Shown here: in pieces, positions 41,536 to 53,300 of the stretch | How the letters are laid out: every line of letters starts with the position of its first letter | Numbering within the stretch: position 1 is the first letter of the stretch | DNA from: Delphinus delphis | Taxonomy: Eukaryota; Chordata; Mammalia; Artiodactyla; Delphinidae | Direction: 5' to 3' | DNA length: 64,000 nt | Assembly: GCF_949987515.2 (NCBI RefSeq) | Contig: NC_082690.1 | Coordinates: 102,608,400 to 102,672,399, forward strand | Program-made: the position numbers and the translations under genes | Notes under the pieces: model-generated | What the model was told of the DNA's origin: nothing | Seen by the model: only the letters and a program-made list of their open reading frames with translations | Database searches by the model: none

Positions 41536-41922
41536 GGACTTCCCTGGTGGCGCAGTGGTTAAGAATCCACCTGCCAATGCAGGGGACATGGGTTCGAGCC
41601 TTGGTCCGGGAAGATCCCACATGCGGCTGAGCAACTAAGCCCGTGCGCCACAACTACTTAGCCTGCGCTCTACAGCCCGTGAGCCACAACTAATGAGCCC
41701 ACGTGCCACAACTACTGAAGCCCGTGTGCCTAGAGCCCGTGCTCTGCAACAAGTGAAACCACTGCCACGAGAAGCCCGCGCACCACAACGAAGAGCAGCC
41801 CCCGCTCGCTGCAACTAGAGAAAGCCCACGCACAGCAACGAAGACCCAACGCAGCCAAAAATAAATAATAAAATAAATTTATATAAAAAAAAGGAAGTGT
41901 GTGAAAAAGTATTTAAAAAAAA
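41536..41922 (+). mobile_element. CHR-type SINE, long form
   Basis: Head 'acttccctggtggcgcagtg', B box 'gggttcgagcc', repeated 'cacaactactgaagcccgtg'-type units and a long A-rich tail. Flanked by an exact 14-bp duplication, AAAGGCTACAAAGG, at 41522 and 41923. The 387 bp include tail growth. Confidence 0.93.
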
Positions 41923-42415
41923 AAAGGCTACAAAGGTACATAGTGAAAAAAATTTTCTTCCATATGTCCTGACCCTTAGCCACTGACCTTTTGTTAACAG
42001 AGGCATCAATGTTACCAGTTCTTATGTCTTTCAGGAATATTTCATGTATAGTCAAACCAATATAATAATATGTACATATGATTGAAAAAATTCACCTTCA
42101 CTGAATGTCAATTTTAGAAAAAAATCAGAAAATGCAAAAAGGAAAAAGTGAAAACGATTCGGTGGCCTAACTCTCCATAGATAATCTGTGTTAGTTAACA
42201 TTTTGATGTATTCACTTTCTGATTTTTACTGATAGAGATTTTTAATGGAAATGGTATCAAATATAAATAAGTAGTTATAGCCTGTCATAAACTCAGAAAT
42301 AGATTGTATGTCAATAATTACATGAAACTTTTTTTTGTAGTCACATAATATTCTATTGCATGGGTATACTATGATTTATTTAGACCGTTCTCTGTTTTTG
42401 GCTACTTGGGCTGTG
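41923..42415. other. AT-rich intergenic sequence, probably old LINE
   Basis: AT-rich, with phrases such as 'agtcacataatattctattg' and 'tttggctacttgggctgtgt' that occur in L1-derived DNA. Continuation at about 42640-42830 ('aatagtgatgcaatgaacat') supports one old LINE interrupted by the next SINE. Confidence 0.45.
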
Positions 42416-42439
42416 TTCAATTCCTTGCTGCTTTTTTAA

Positions 42440-42625
42440 AAAAAGATATTTATTTATTTGGCTGCGCCAGGTCTTAGTTGAGGCATGCGGGATCTTTGTT
42501 GTGGCACGCGGGATCTTTTTTTAGTTGCGGCATGCATGCGGGATCTAGTTCCCTGACCAGGGATCGAACCCGGGCCCCTGCATTGGGAGCGTGGAGTCTT
42601 AGCCACTGGACCACCAGGGGAGTCC
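42440..42625 (-). mobile_element. CHR-type SINE, reverse orientation
   Basis: 'ggctgcgccaggtcttagtt', repeated 'ggcatgcgggatct' units and the inverted head 'ccaccaggggagtcc'. Flanks 'caattccttgctg' and 'caattcctggctg' are a one-mismatch target duplication. Confidence 0.87.
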
Positions 42626-43659
42626 CAATTCCTGGCTGTTTTAAATAGTGATGCAATGAACATCCTTGTACCTGTCAAATATTTGCTCACCTGTCCAAAT
42701 ATTTCCTTAGGATACATTTCCTAGAAGTGGAATTAATGGGCTAAAGGATGTGCCCACGCGCGCACATTTTAAAGGCTTTCCATATATGTGATCAAACTGC
42801 CCTTCGGGAAGATCCTACCATTTTACTTGACTTTCAGCAGCACGGGCAAGATGCAAGCCGCGCTGCCTCCTTGAAAATGAAAGGACGCGTCTCACCAGCC
42901 GAGTGAGTCCTTGCCTGCCTGCCTGCCTGCCCGGGTTTTTCTCGGCAGAGTTCCTGGAGGTCACCAGGGGGGCCCTTCTCTCCTCTGCCTTGAGTCTGGC
43001 TGGGCTGTGATGGTGGGGGGATGTGAGGCCCCCGAGCGGGATGGTGGGGAGCTCCTCCCTCTCTCCTCTCCATGCAGGGATGGGCGGGGACATCTGTGTG
43101 GAGAAGGTGGCAGTGAACCCCACGGAGTCCCAGGGAGTTGGCGTGCGGTGAGGGCAGGCGGGGTGTGGCTGGGACACCTGGGAGCCGAGCCATGCAATTG
43201 TCAAGTCATTCACCCGGGCCGGGACTCCACTGCTGCTTGAGCGAAGCGGGGCTAGAACAGCGCCCACCACGGAGAGATGCGGGGTGTCCGGCAGGGCCCC
43301 TGGCAAGACACCGGGCACACTGTGAGCCCTCCACAAACAGCAGCTTAACTGAAAAGAAATTAAGAGAACCCAGGGAAAATGAGGATCTGCTCAGGCACGC
43401 CCACGACAGGGACCCATGTCCCGGCAATACAATGGGGACGCTCTCCCCACCCTCCAGTCTCCCTAGCCCCTGCCCAACAGCCCCCAGGGCCCTCCTTACA
43501 GCTTCCACCAGGGCTGATGGTGTCCCTGCCTCCCCCTGGTGTGGGGACCAGATGGGGGCCCCTCCCCTGCTGAGTCTGGCTCTCAGCTTTCCCGACTGCC
43601 GTGCTGTCAGCAGCTTGAGAACAAACCAACCAGCTGGACGTGGGTGGGGGTTGGAAACA

Positions 43660-43970
43660 CACCCGCGTGCGTGTGAGTACACGAATGTGTGTGCATGTGA
43701 GGACACACGTGTGTGAGCATGAGGATGTGTGTGCACTGAGAGCGTAAGAACACGTGCAAGTGTGTCTGCAAGGTGTGTGGCTGTGTGTGTGTTGTGCACC
43801 ATGAATGTGTTGTGAGTGTGTTTGAGTGTGAGGGTGCGTGAGCTTGTGTGTGAATGTGTGTGCGTGTGAGCAAAATGTGTGTTGTGTGAGTTTCACTGAG
43901 TATATGTGAGTGAGAGCATGAACATATGAGTGTGTGAGAGTGAGTGTGTATGTGCGTGAGTGTGCTCTCA
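43660..43970. repeat. GT-rich imperfect repeat tract
   Basis: About 310 bases of irregular 'gtgtgtgag', 'gtgtgtgca' and 'gagtgtgtg' words. On the minus strand this reads as Thr/His-rich open frames, which are composition artefacts. Confidence 0.85.
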
Positions 43971-44224
43971 CCGGGCTTTCCGAGGGAGGCACACAGCCTC
44001 AGGGTAGAAGCTTTGCAGCAACTCTCTTATTCTTCCTGTTTATCACCCACCCGCCACCCCCCCGCCCCACCGCCAGGTTCCCGGATGTGCTTTATTAACA
44101 ACAGGGATGTGTGGGATTCGGACCCCGAGCGGGATGGATGGTCTCATGGTCCTGGGTGGGGCTGCAGAGGTGAGCTCTTGAGCACACATGGGTCTCAGAG
44201 CTCAGCCTCTGGGAGCCTCACTGC

Positions 44225-44400
44225 CTGACTCCCGAAGCCCAGCTCCACCAATTCTTAGCTGGGTCACCCTGGGCAAATTACTGAACCTCTCTGTGCCTCA
44301 GAAATGGGGACAATGATACTGGCTACCTCATGGGCTTGTGGTGGGGATTAGATGGGGTGAAACACACAAAGCCCATGGAACACCCCCCAGGTGTCACTAA
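44225..44400 (+). repeat. MIR SINE relic
   Basis: 'tcttagctgggtcaccctgg', 'ctgaacctctctgtgcctc' and 'gaaatggggacaatgatac' are a clear MIR core. Confidence 0.75.
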
Positions 44401-45720
44401 ATGCTAATGATGGAGCAGAGTGGGGTTGGGGAGTCGGCATAGGGCAGAGGTGTCCCTGGGGGCGAGGCAGGGAGGTCGCTGCCATCCAAGCCAGAGACCC
44501 AGGCTGGCTCCCACAGGACAGTGCGGACCTGCCTGTGAGTGTGGTCTTGCACCACATCTTTCTTGAAAGAAAACCCCTGCTTCCTTGCTTAAAGAGCACA
44601 TGGAGTCCAGACAGCTGTTCTTTTCAGATTTCTGAAAACCTCAGAGGTAAGGACTTTTCAGCAGGAAAGGCAAGGAGACTGATTTCAATAAGGTGCATCT
44701 CCCAGCAGTGCCTGCATTTTGCAGCTGCCCTGCTGGTGCCAGGGCAGGTGGGTGGGCAGTACCTGGCCAGGCTTTGCGGGTGGTATGCAGACAGCAGTCA
44801 CCAGGCCAGGGCCTCTGGGGCCCTTCTGCCTCCCGTCTGCTCCCCTCTTGGACCCTCCACACCCTCTGACTCTCCCTGGGACTCAGGAGACAGTCACGTG
44901 CAGAGCGAGACTCTGGGACGCCTGAAACTGTCAGCTGAGTGGCAGCCTGAGATGCCCCGTGTCCTGGGAGGAGGCTGGGGTGGGTTCCCGGGCCCTCTGT
45001 GTCCAGCTGAATCTGAATTTCTGGGATTGGGTCTTGGAATCTGCCTTTGTAACAAGCTCCCCTGATGCATGTTCAGGGTTTAGAGCCACGGATCTCACCA
45101 AACCCCTAAACTTTCCTGATGGAGAGACCGAGGCACACGGAGGGGAAGGGACTCAGCCGCAGTCACGGGGCTGCAGAAGGGCAAAGCTGGGTCTCCTGAT
45201 GCTCCCAGCTTGAGTTTTCTGCCTCATTGGGCCTGCTTTCTGTAATGTGGAATTTTCTGTAGGGACACAGAGCCAATTTTATGGCAGGAGCTCTCAGAAA
45301 CCAGTATCCTCTGCCAGAAATTCAGGCCATCACTACTCTACTGGAAGGAGGGCAGTCTGTGGGGTAGGGGCGTCTGCCATGCCCCCTGCCCCCATCCTCT
45401 GTGTGTTGTCTTCCTGCCCGTTGGGGACCAACAGGTCCTGCTCGCTGACAGATGTTCCAGAAAACCTGTCACAAGGCAGGCTTCTGGGAGGATGCTGGAC
45501 ACAGAAGGGAATCGGGAGAAGCTGCCTTTGGGCCCATGAGCCCAGATGGGCACTGCTGGGTCAGCAGGGAGGAGTCACAGACAACAAGCAGACTCTGCAG
45601 CTTGGCGCCCCTTAAGCTTTTACCCACAGGGGCTGCCATGCCCTGCTTCTCCCCCGCCTGAGGCTTGAAGGCTCACACCAGAAGGTTATTCTTCTTGGAG
45701 GGAACCAGATCCAGAAGTGG
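44401..45720. other. intergenic sequence with possible hAT (MER20-like) remnant
   Basis: Around 45010-45095, 'gaatttctgggattgggtct', 'tttgtaacaagctcccctga' and 'tcagggtttagagccacgg' resemble a small ancient hAT transposon. The rest is unassigned; the 224-residue frame across 44391-45065 has no supporting features. Confidence 0.4.
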
Positions 45721-45726
45721 TGTCTT

Positions 45727-45850
45727 GTTTTCTGGGTTTTTTGGGCCATGCACGTAGCACGCAGGATCTTAGTTCACCGACCAAGGATCGAACCCATGCC
45801 CCCTGCAGTGGAAGGGTGGAGTCCTAACCACTGGGCCGCCAGGGAAGTCC
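45727..45850 (-). mobile_element. short CHR-type SINE, reverse orientation
   Basis: 'gatcttagttcaccgaccaa', inverted B box 'ggatcgaaccc' and 'ccgccagggaagtcc'. Flanks 'agaagtggtgtctt' and 'aggaggtggtgtctt' are the target duplication. Confidence 0.87.
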
Positions 45851-46049
45851 AGGAGGTGGTGTCTTTTGTTGCCTGCGGAAAGAGGAGACGCTTTCTGGAT
45901 ATGTCCTCTATCAGCGACAAGGGTAATAGTGAGGTTGAACCAATTTATTGAGTCTTATGTGCCAGGCCCCGCGCTAAAACCTTCCGTGCCATACAGAACA
46001 AATCAATGCCCTAATTATCACTATTGTTGTTGGACAAATAATAGTAATT

Positions 46050-46290
46050 ACTGATGTTTGGGGCACTTGCCCTGTACTAGGAGCCAGGCACATGTTTTGG
46101 GCCAGGTACTGTGCGTGGATGAGTTCATTTAATGAATGGGTCTTACGTTATTATTATCTGTTACTGTTCCATTTTATGGATGAGGAAAATGAGGCTCAGA
46201 GAGATAAATTGTCCAGTCACACAACCACATCCAGGGGTGCGGGCCCCGGAACCCAGGTCTCTCCACTAAGCTCTTAATCATAATGTTAAA
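46050..46290 (-). repeat. MIR SINE relic
   Basis: 'gggccaggtactgtgcgtgg', 'ttttatggatgaggaaaatg' and 'ggctcagagagataaattg' are the reverse MIR order. Confidence 0.7.
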
Positions 46291-46880
46291 CTGTCTCCCA
46301 AGGTTACCTCCTACCTTTAAGACGGTTCCCCCTAACAGATGTGTGTTTATTTGCGTCCCTCTGCTAAAAATTGTAGCTTTCTTGGCACCTAGGGTCTGGT
46401 TCTTGCCTCAACTTGTAGAGCCTGAGGCGCCATGAATGCCAGCTCTGGACTTTCTTTATTGGAGGCAGACGCGCCAACCCAAAAAGGCAGACGTGTCAGC
46501 GGCCCTTTTAGAAGCAAATCACGCCGGTCATCATGTGACATTGCGGTGTCCCTCATCATAGCTCAGTTTTCCATTCTGATCAACAACTTTGTACCACAGT
46601 GTGAAGACTGTGGTCTGGAAAGACTAGAGACAGGGTCCTTGAGTAGGTCGTTTCAAGGAGAAAAGCAAACAACACGAACGAAAGATGGATGAGGAGGACA
46701 AGTTCTGAAAAAGTATAGGAAACAAAGACCCTGAGGTCCTAGTAGACCACTAGCTGAGTGTTATAGTAGGTTAGCTGCTGTTTTAAATACTTACCTAGCA
46801 GTGGAATATGGTAGTAGAATTGTTGAGGCGAGCACCACAAAACAGTGTCCCATCTCAGGTGTAGAATGGACTGAGAATAC
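46291..46880. other. intergenic sequence, no gene seen
   Basis: No recognisable repeat or gene. The 86-residue frame at 46432-46692 has no identifiable domain. Confidence 0.4.
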
Positions 46881-46899
46881 CCAACACGGCCTCTTTTTT

Positions 46900-47074
46900 T
46901 TTTGCGGTACGTGGGCCTCTCACTGCTGTGGCCTCTCCCGTTGCGGAGCACAGGCTCCGGACGCACAGGCTCAGCGGCCATGGCTCATGGACCCAGCCAC
47001 TCCGTGGCATGTGGGATCCTCCTGGACCGGGTGCACGAACCCGTGTCCCCTGCATCGGCAGGCCACCAGGGAAG
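46900..47074 (-). mobile_element. CHR-type SINE with head deletion, reverse orientation
   Basis: The element goes directly from 'atcggcagg' to 'ccaccagggaagccc', lacking about 20 bases of the usual head. It still has a perfect 20-bp target duplication (CCCAACACGGCCTC plus T run) at 46880 and 47075. Confidence 0.93.
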
Positions 47075-47099
47075 CCCAACACGGCCTCTTTTTTGATGC

Positions 47100-48660
47100 C
47101 ATAATCACTGTTTATGGACTTGTATTATTCTCACCTGTGGTCCTCCGCAAGCAACCAGGTGAGAAATTAGTTTGAGGCTCTATTCCCTTACTTTCGTTTA
47201 ACTCTCAAGAAAGTGTGTCCAGGGCTGCTATTTGCTTATCCAAAGCCCACACCCCGTCTTCCTTAGCAACAGAAAGCTTATAGTATTGGGTGTGTCAATG
47301 GGATTTTTATAATGCCACATTTCCTTGCCTCTCAGGAAGAGGCCAATAAGATGTAAGCAAAAGTTATTGGGTGAGGTTTCTGGGAATGCTCTTTAAAGCA
47401 GGATCACTTAGCTGGGAGGCCTGCCCTTTTGCCCTTGCCCCTTTCCACTCCCTGCGGTCTGGAATGTGGATGTGATATCTGGAGCTGCAGTGACTATCTT
47501 GGGATCATGAGGTGACCTCAAGGATGGGAGCCTCATGTTAATGATGGCGAGAGCAGGATAGAAGGGCCTGGGTCATGGATGGCTATGGAGCTGTTGTACT
47601 AACCCCGAACTGGCTGCCTCTAGACTTCTTTTTACCTGAGAGAAAAATTTAACCTCTATCTTATTCTAGCTGCTGTTATTTTGGGTCTTTACTTACAGCC
47701 AGGTGCAATCCTGATACCAATTTCCTACCTCTGTTCATGAATAAAGAGGAGTCTGATGTGGATGTAGCAGGGTGTCCCTGGGGTGTGTATACCGGGAGGC
47801 AGAGCCTATACTTTGCAGGCCTGGGGGCTTGTGTTGCCCTGGTCCTCTTTGTAGGAATGGACACACATGTGGTTTCATCTCTTAGGATTGGAAGGGGAGA
47901 ATGAAAGCGTTTGGTGCAGAAGTGCCCAGCGAGAGGAGGGGCAGGCAAGAACAGTGGAACATGAGGAGTGAGGAGGGGAGGGCTTGGGGCTAGAGACCTG
48001 TGGAGCTGTTTCTGTGAGAGGTGGTGAGCCTCCGGGCCCGGGCACTGTCCCCTCCGGGCCTGCGTGACAAGGAACGGGACAGCTCTGGGGAGGGCACAAA
48101 GCCTTGCACTTCTGCCCCCAGCTCCAGCCTGACCTGGCTCTGAGCAGCCCTGCATCACGGAAATGGTGGAGGGCAGCCCTGATGGCTGGCAGTGGGCGGC
48201 CGCTTTCTTGGAGGGCGGGTCAGCAGAAGCAGGGGACACAGATCGGATGAGGCCAGGGAGGAAGACAGGTTTGGGCTTGTACCCGAGCACACAGGAAACA
48301 CCCGAGAAGGCTCTGAGGTGGGCCGTGGTCCTGCAAGTGTGCAGCTGGGCGCTAAGAAGCTTGGGAATTTAGACGTGGGTATGGACGAGACTTCATTTAT
48401 AGCCTCAGACAGCTGAGTGGGTTCTGCACGGAGCTGGAATCTGATGAGCTTAATTAACATCATAAATCCTGCCGGGCTCCCAATGCGGTAGCCTCCTTAT
48501 TACCTGGTGGAGACTTACCCCTTTGCAAAGCTGGCTTCAGCAACTGTTCCATACAGATCCTTGAAGTTCACAGCCCTCTTTGCTGTCTTGGAGCCCACAC
48601 CAAATTTTCTTAGTCTGTTCTGTATTTGCTTATTCGATCAGCAATACAAATACCGAATGT
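47100..48660. other. intergenic sequence, no gene seen
   Basis: Unassigned. The minus-strand 204-residue frame (47676-48290) has no supporting features. Part may be old repeat. Confidence 0.4.
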
Positions 48661-48690
48661 ATTTAAAGGTATAAAACAACTTTCTTTTTC

Positions 48691-48893
48691 TTTTTTTTTT
48701 GCGGTACGCAGGCCTCTCACTGTTGTGGCCTCTCCCGTTGCGGAGCACAGGCTCCGGACGCGCAGGCTCAGCGGCCATGGCTCACGGGCCCAGCCGCTCC
48801 GCGGCATGTGGGATCTTCCCGGACCGGAGCACGAACCCGTGTCCCCCTGCATCGACAGGTGGACTCGCAACCACTGCGCCACCAGGGAAGCCC
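48691..48893 (-). mobile_element. CHR-type SINE, reverse orientation
   Basis: Poly-T start, body 'ctctcactgttgtggcctc' and 'caccagggaagcccc' end. Flanks 'caactttctttt' and 'caactttcattt' are the target duplication. Confidence 0.9.
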
Positions 48894-48899
48894 CAACTT

Positions 48900-51080
48900 T
48901 CATTTTTAAAGCAAAAACTTCTACCTCAGTCCAAGCAGCCCTGTCTGGCTTACCGTTAGCCAAAGGATTCCATCCTCAGAAACATCCCTTTGCCAACTGA
49001 TGCTCATAATAAGGGTCTGAAACACGCAGCGAGGGTCCGAAGTATAACAGCCAACCTCTCTGCAGTTTATAAAGCCTGGTCTCTCCTCTGAGTTATTTTA
49101 ATGCTTATTTTATAGACGGAGAATCTAAGGTGGGGTCTTGCTGATGATGCTGTGGGTGGCGATTGGTCTCTACCAATTAGAAAAAAAGAAATCAGAGCTT
49201 TTTGTTTTTATCATGTTCCATCACCCTTCAAACTATTAGCATCAAAGGAAAATGGACTCACTATTAGCCAAAACATTTGTTTAAATACAATAAAAGTGCT
49301 ACTGATCTATGAGCATCAACTCTGAACCTGGCCCCGCACCAAGAGCCTTGCATATGTGATTTCATTTAACACGTACAGCTTACTCAGCGTCCTTGCCTCC
49401 CACTACACCAGCTTAAAAAAGCCCGACTTTCTTGCAGGCGTCCATTCTGTCCCTCCACAGCCCAAGCCCATTCTAGGTCACGCCGTGACCAAAGTCACAG
49501 TGCATGTAATACCCACTCCCGTGTTTCCACCAGCCATGGCCAAGGAAGCACGGAGCCCCAGCGCTGTCTAGAGCCCGTAGACGACGTTATATCCATTAAC
49601 AAAAAGTCCCATGCAGGCAGATGTGTGTAGCTGGCAGAGGGAGTGGGCTCAGTGATGGCAGAGGTTCTGAGGAAGCCTGGCCCAGCTGTGGGACGGGACG
49701 TGGGCACTGGCCAGCACAGAGGCCCGGAGCTCCAGCAGGTAGCTGACAGGCAGGAGTGGGGCTGGGTTCCTTCCACTGCGCCCGGCCCATCCTCAGGTGT
49801 GATGGGCAGGTCCCTGGATGGTGTTGGGATTTCCGAGGGGGTGGGGTTCTTCATTTACCAGCCTTCAGTGGGCGCTGCTGAGGGACCTTCCTGTGGCCTG
49901 CAGGGGGCAGGGCAAGGATGAGAGAGAGGACTTGGCTGGGAGGAGGGGGAATGTTGGTGGGTGGCATGGAGCCTGGGGGGCTCTGTGCCTCGGTGTCCTG
50001 GCTGGAGCTAAGGGGGCGCAAGGGAGGGCCCAGAGGAGAAGGCAGAGGCCAGTTCACACACCAGGCCTGCGTTTTGGTTCAGGGGGCTCCGAAAATTCAT
50101 GTCATGGGTAGAGCCTCAGCTTGGGGACGACAGGCTGACTCTCCACTGCTCCCAGCAGGAGGTGGAACCTTAGTGTCCTCAGCTGGGAAGTAGTGGCAAA
50201 CTGCCTTAAATGAGCTCTTTGCAAACTGTGTTCCTTAAAGTTCAAGGTATTTGTAAGAAATAATAGATGTTCTGTAAAAAGCTTTTGTCATCCCCTGTCT
50301 ACTTTGCCCCCTCTTGGAAAGTCATGAAGTTCATTAGTATATTCAAGGCTCTGAGAAGACCTGCATCCCAAAGCCTGTTTGACTCAGGGATTCCCCCCCC
50401 GCCCCGCCCCCGACTCCCAGGAATACCTGTGGAGGACCAGGGTTCCCTGGAATGTGGTCTGGGAAACTGCAGTGGATGTGGCTCGCTCTGAGGCTGGACA
50501 TTCTTCTGGGAACAGACCAGGCTTGTCACAGGAAGTGATTTATGGGCTGGAGAGCCAATTCATTAATCTGCAGGGCAGCTATCTCCGCGCACCTGATCAG
50601 TCGATGGGAGCAATTTGCCCAAGGCGGTCCCTCTTGGCAGGGGAATTGAATGCAGAGGCCAGCAATGGCTTGGAAGTTGCCTGGGGGAACTTGAGGAGGA
50701 GAAAGGGGGTCGGCATTCGTGGCAAAGTCTGTTTCTCTCCAGGCAGGCGGTGGCTAAACAGACCCTTCACGGTGGGATTTTCCTACATATCTTTCCTCAG
50801 GTGGCACCATCTGGGAACCTCACGGTGACCTGAGGGCAAAAAGCAGTAAGAGCACCTGCTGTATGTCAACCTTACAGATGGCATCTGCTTTCAGCCTGTA
50901 GTGGGTCTCACGGAGCCCCATTTACAAGGTGGGAAAACTGAGGACAGGGAGCTTTCATCTTTTGCAGCGTGGGTCGGGACTGAGGCTCAAGCCAGGCCTG
51001 TTGTACCTCAGGCCACGTGTGCACCGCCATCCTGGGCCACTCAGGCCCTGCCCAGCCCTCCCCCTCCCCCCACAAGCCTG
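48900..51080. other. intergenic sequence, no gene seen
   Basis: Neither young SINEs nor gene-like features. Mixed AT- and GC-rich unique or very old sequence. This is the longest SINE-free stretch downstream of RPS6KA4, so a place where conserved regulatory DNA could be looked for. Confidence 0.45.
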
Positions 51081-51100
51081 GGAGACCAGCCTTTCCTTTT

Positions 51101-51462
51101 ACTTATTTATTTAAAAATTTTATCTATCTATTTATTTTTGGCTACGTTGGGTCTTCGTTGCTGTGCACGGGTTTTCTCTAGTTGCGGCGAGCAGGGGCTA
51201 CTCTTCGTTGCAGTGCGCGGGCTTCTCGTTGCGGTGGCTTCTCTTGTTGTGGAGCACGGCTCTAGGTACACGGGCTTCAGTAATTGCAGCATGTGGGCTC
51301 AGTAGTTGTGGTTTGCAGACTCTAGAGCGCAGGCTCAGTAGTTGTGGCGCACGGGCTTAGTTGCTCTGTGGCACGTGGGATCTTCCCAGCCCAGGGCTAG
51401 AACCCCTGTCCCCTGCATTGGCAGGCGGATTCTTGACCACTGCTCTGCCAGGGAAGTCCCCC
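51101..51462 (-). mobile_element. long-form CHR-type SINE, reverse orientation
   Basis: 'ttatttttggctacgttggg', 'ggcttctcgttgcggtggc' and the inverted head 'gccagggaagtccc'. Bounded by 'gcctttccttttac' and 'gcctttccttttaa'. Confidence 0.92.
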
Positions 51463-52240
51463 GGCCTTTCCTTTTAAAGCAGTAGCCACCACTCTGCTTC
51501 TTAGGATTTCTTTTTGGGAGAGAGACTGTTATCCCAGAACTCTTGCTGCTCTGTGGTTCTTGTAGGTCATTGGGTGATGGGGAGGGGACACAGGGTCCCA
51601 AATCTCAGGGAGGTCTTAGAAAGTTCATCCCTATCTGGTTCCTGATTTCCTTTCAGGGGCCGTTTTCAGAGCCTTACCTCTGTAGCATTGGGCACTGCTG
51701 GGTCTGGGGGATTCTCAAAACCTGCACACTTCATCCCTTGAGTCTCCCTGCAGGATGGGACCTTTGGGTCAACACCCTCCCAGGTTGTTTCTGTTTCCAG
51801 AGAATCAGACACTCATTCAACAATAGAAGTCTTTCTTGGGTTGGAGGCTGGGATAGAGAAGCGAACAAGACGGACGTGGTCCTTGACTCAGGGGCTGCTA
51901 GTCTGGTGGAGAGACAAAGACAGCAGCTGAGAGGGCAGCAGGGAAGTGGTACCAGGGAGCACTAAGAGGGGGGCGCCTGACCTCACCCACGGGCTGGAAG
52001 GGATTCTTCTGGGTGTAAGTACCTGGGAGGCTAGAGGACCAGGCAGCAGAAAAGGGGGCTTCAGGACCCAGGGCAAAATCACACACAGGACCTGTCTGCC
52101 GAGGCCACCGCTGAACACCGGCACCACGTCTGGCCCCGCTATAGCCTCTGGCTCTGTGCCCCAGGTGCCACCCTGACCCTGCAGCCCCTACTGTCCCTGA
52201 AGTTGGACACTGTGGTCAGAACTGACTCTCCACTGTCCCT
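51463..52240. other. intergenic sequence, no gene seen
   Basis: Unassigned. At about 51805-51925 'cagacactcattcaacaata' and 'gaagcgaacaagacggacgt' hint at an old interspersed repeat. Confidence 0.4.
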
Positions 52241-52248
52241 CACTCTTT

Positions 52249-52360
52249 CCCACCGCCGCTGCGAAGCTTATGGGATCTTAGTTCCCCGACCAGAGATTGA
52301 ACCTGGGCCATGGCAGTGAAAGCGCTGAGTCCTAACCACTGGACCACCAGGGAATTCCCA
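52249..52360 (-). mobile_element. short CHR-type SINE, reverse orientation
   Basis: 'gggatcttagttccccgacc', 'gaacctgggccatggcagtg' and 'ccaccagggaattcc' define the short subtype. The tail side has decayed and no clear target duplication was seen. Confidence 0.8.
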
Positions 52361-52364
52361 GTCT

Positions 52365-52802
52365 CTCTTTTTGATTAAAGCCGCTTTAGTGGGTGTGCCG
52401 TGGTATCTCATTGTGGTTTTGATTTGCATTTCCCTAATGACTAATGATGGCGAGCATATTTTCATGTACTTATTGGCCATTTGTATGTCTTCTTTGGAGA
52501 GATGTCTATTCAGATCCTTTGTCCTTTTTTTTTTTTTTTTTTTTGCGGTACGCGGGCCTCTCACCGCTGTGGCCTCTCCCGTTGCGGAGCACAGGCTCCG
52601 GACGCGCAGGCCCAGCGGCCATGGCTCACGGGCCCAGCCGCTCCGCGGCATGTGGGATCCTCCCGGACCAGGGCACGAACCCGCGTCCCCTGCATCGGCA
52701 GGCGGACTCTCAACCACTGCGCCACCAGGGAAGCCCCCTTTGTCCATTTTTAAATTGTGTTACTTTAAATGTATGATTGGGTTATATCTTTTGTATTGTT
52801 GA
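52365..52802 (-). mobile_element. L1 fragment split by a SINE
   Basis: 'gccgtggtatctcattgtgg', 'gatttgcatttccctaatga' and 'ttattggccatttgtatgtc' are reverse-oriented late L1 ORF2 sequence. It is interrupted at 52525-52736 by a SINE and resumes after it. Non-functional remnant. Confidence 0.85.
52525..52736 (-). mobile_element. CHR-type SINE nested in an L1 fragment
   Basis: Long poly-T start and full body and head. Flanked by CCTTTGTCC at 52516 and 52737, a duplication of L1 sequence, so the SINE is younger than the L1. Confidence 0.94.
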
Positions 52803-52899
52803 GTTCCTCAAGTTTTGGAAGGATGACGATACAGGACGTTAATAACCACGGTGACAGATAGTCCTGCCTCTTTCTTGCCACTGGAACCCTGATTTTGTT

Positions 52900-53300
52900 T
52901 GGGAAGGCAACGTGCCCAGCCTCCCACTCATGACCATATGATTTCCACTTGCCAGATACTCACCTTCCCAGTCCCTCTTGCAGCTAGGGGTGCCCACGTG
53001 ATGTGGTTCTAGCCACAGAGATGTAAGGACATTTCTGCAGGGAGGAGGGGGGCTCTGGGAAATATTTTTTGTCTTTGTAAGAGGAATAGCTCTTTCTTCC
53101 TGCCAAAAGCCCGCAAGCTGAGCGGAACAAAAAGACAAAAGGGGTCTGGCTCCCGGATGACAGCTCTGAACTCCACACTGGGCACCATCCGTCCCTACTT
53201 CTGTTGCTTCAGCCTCTGCTGTGTGGATTTTCTGTTGCAGCCAAAAGCATTCCTAGCCGCTACAGCCATGTGACACACCAGGAAGAAAATTAACTTCCTA
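52900..53300 (+). repeat. possible MLT1-type (ERVL-MaLR) LTR relic
   Basis: 'tgaccatatgatttccactt', 'gtgatgtggttctagccaca', 'gtaagaggaatagctctttc' and 'ctgttgcagccaaaagcatt' recall old MaLR LTRs in order. Highly diverged; family call tentative. Confidence 0.4.

Noticed and set aside
43206..43992. Minus-strand His/Thr-rich frames
   Set aside because: Composition effect of the GT-rich tract at 43660-43970.
52481..52753. Recurring 60-110 codon frames ('GTRASH..', 'YAGLSLLWPLP..') at many places
   Set aside because: All are translations of the same CHR-type SINE body; not genes.
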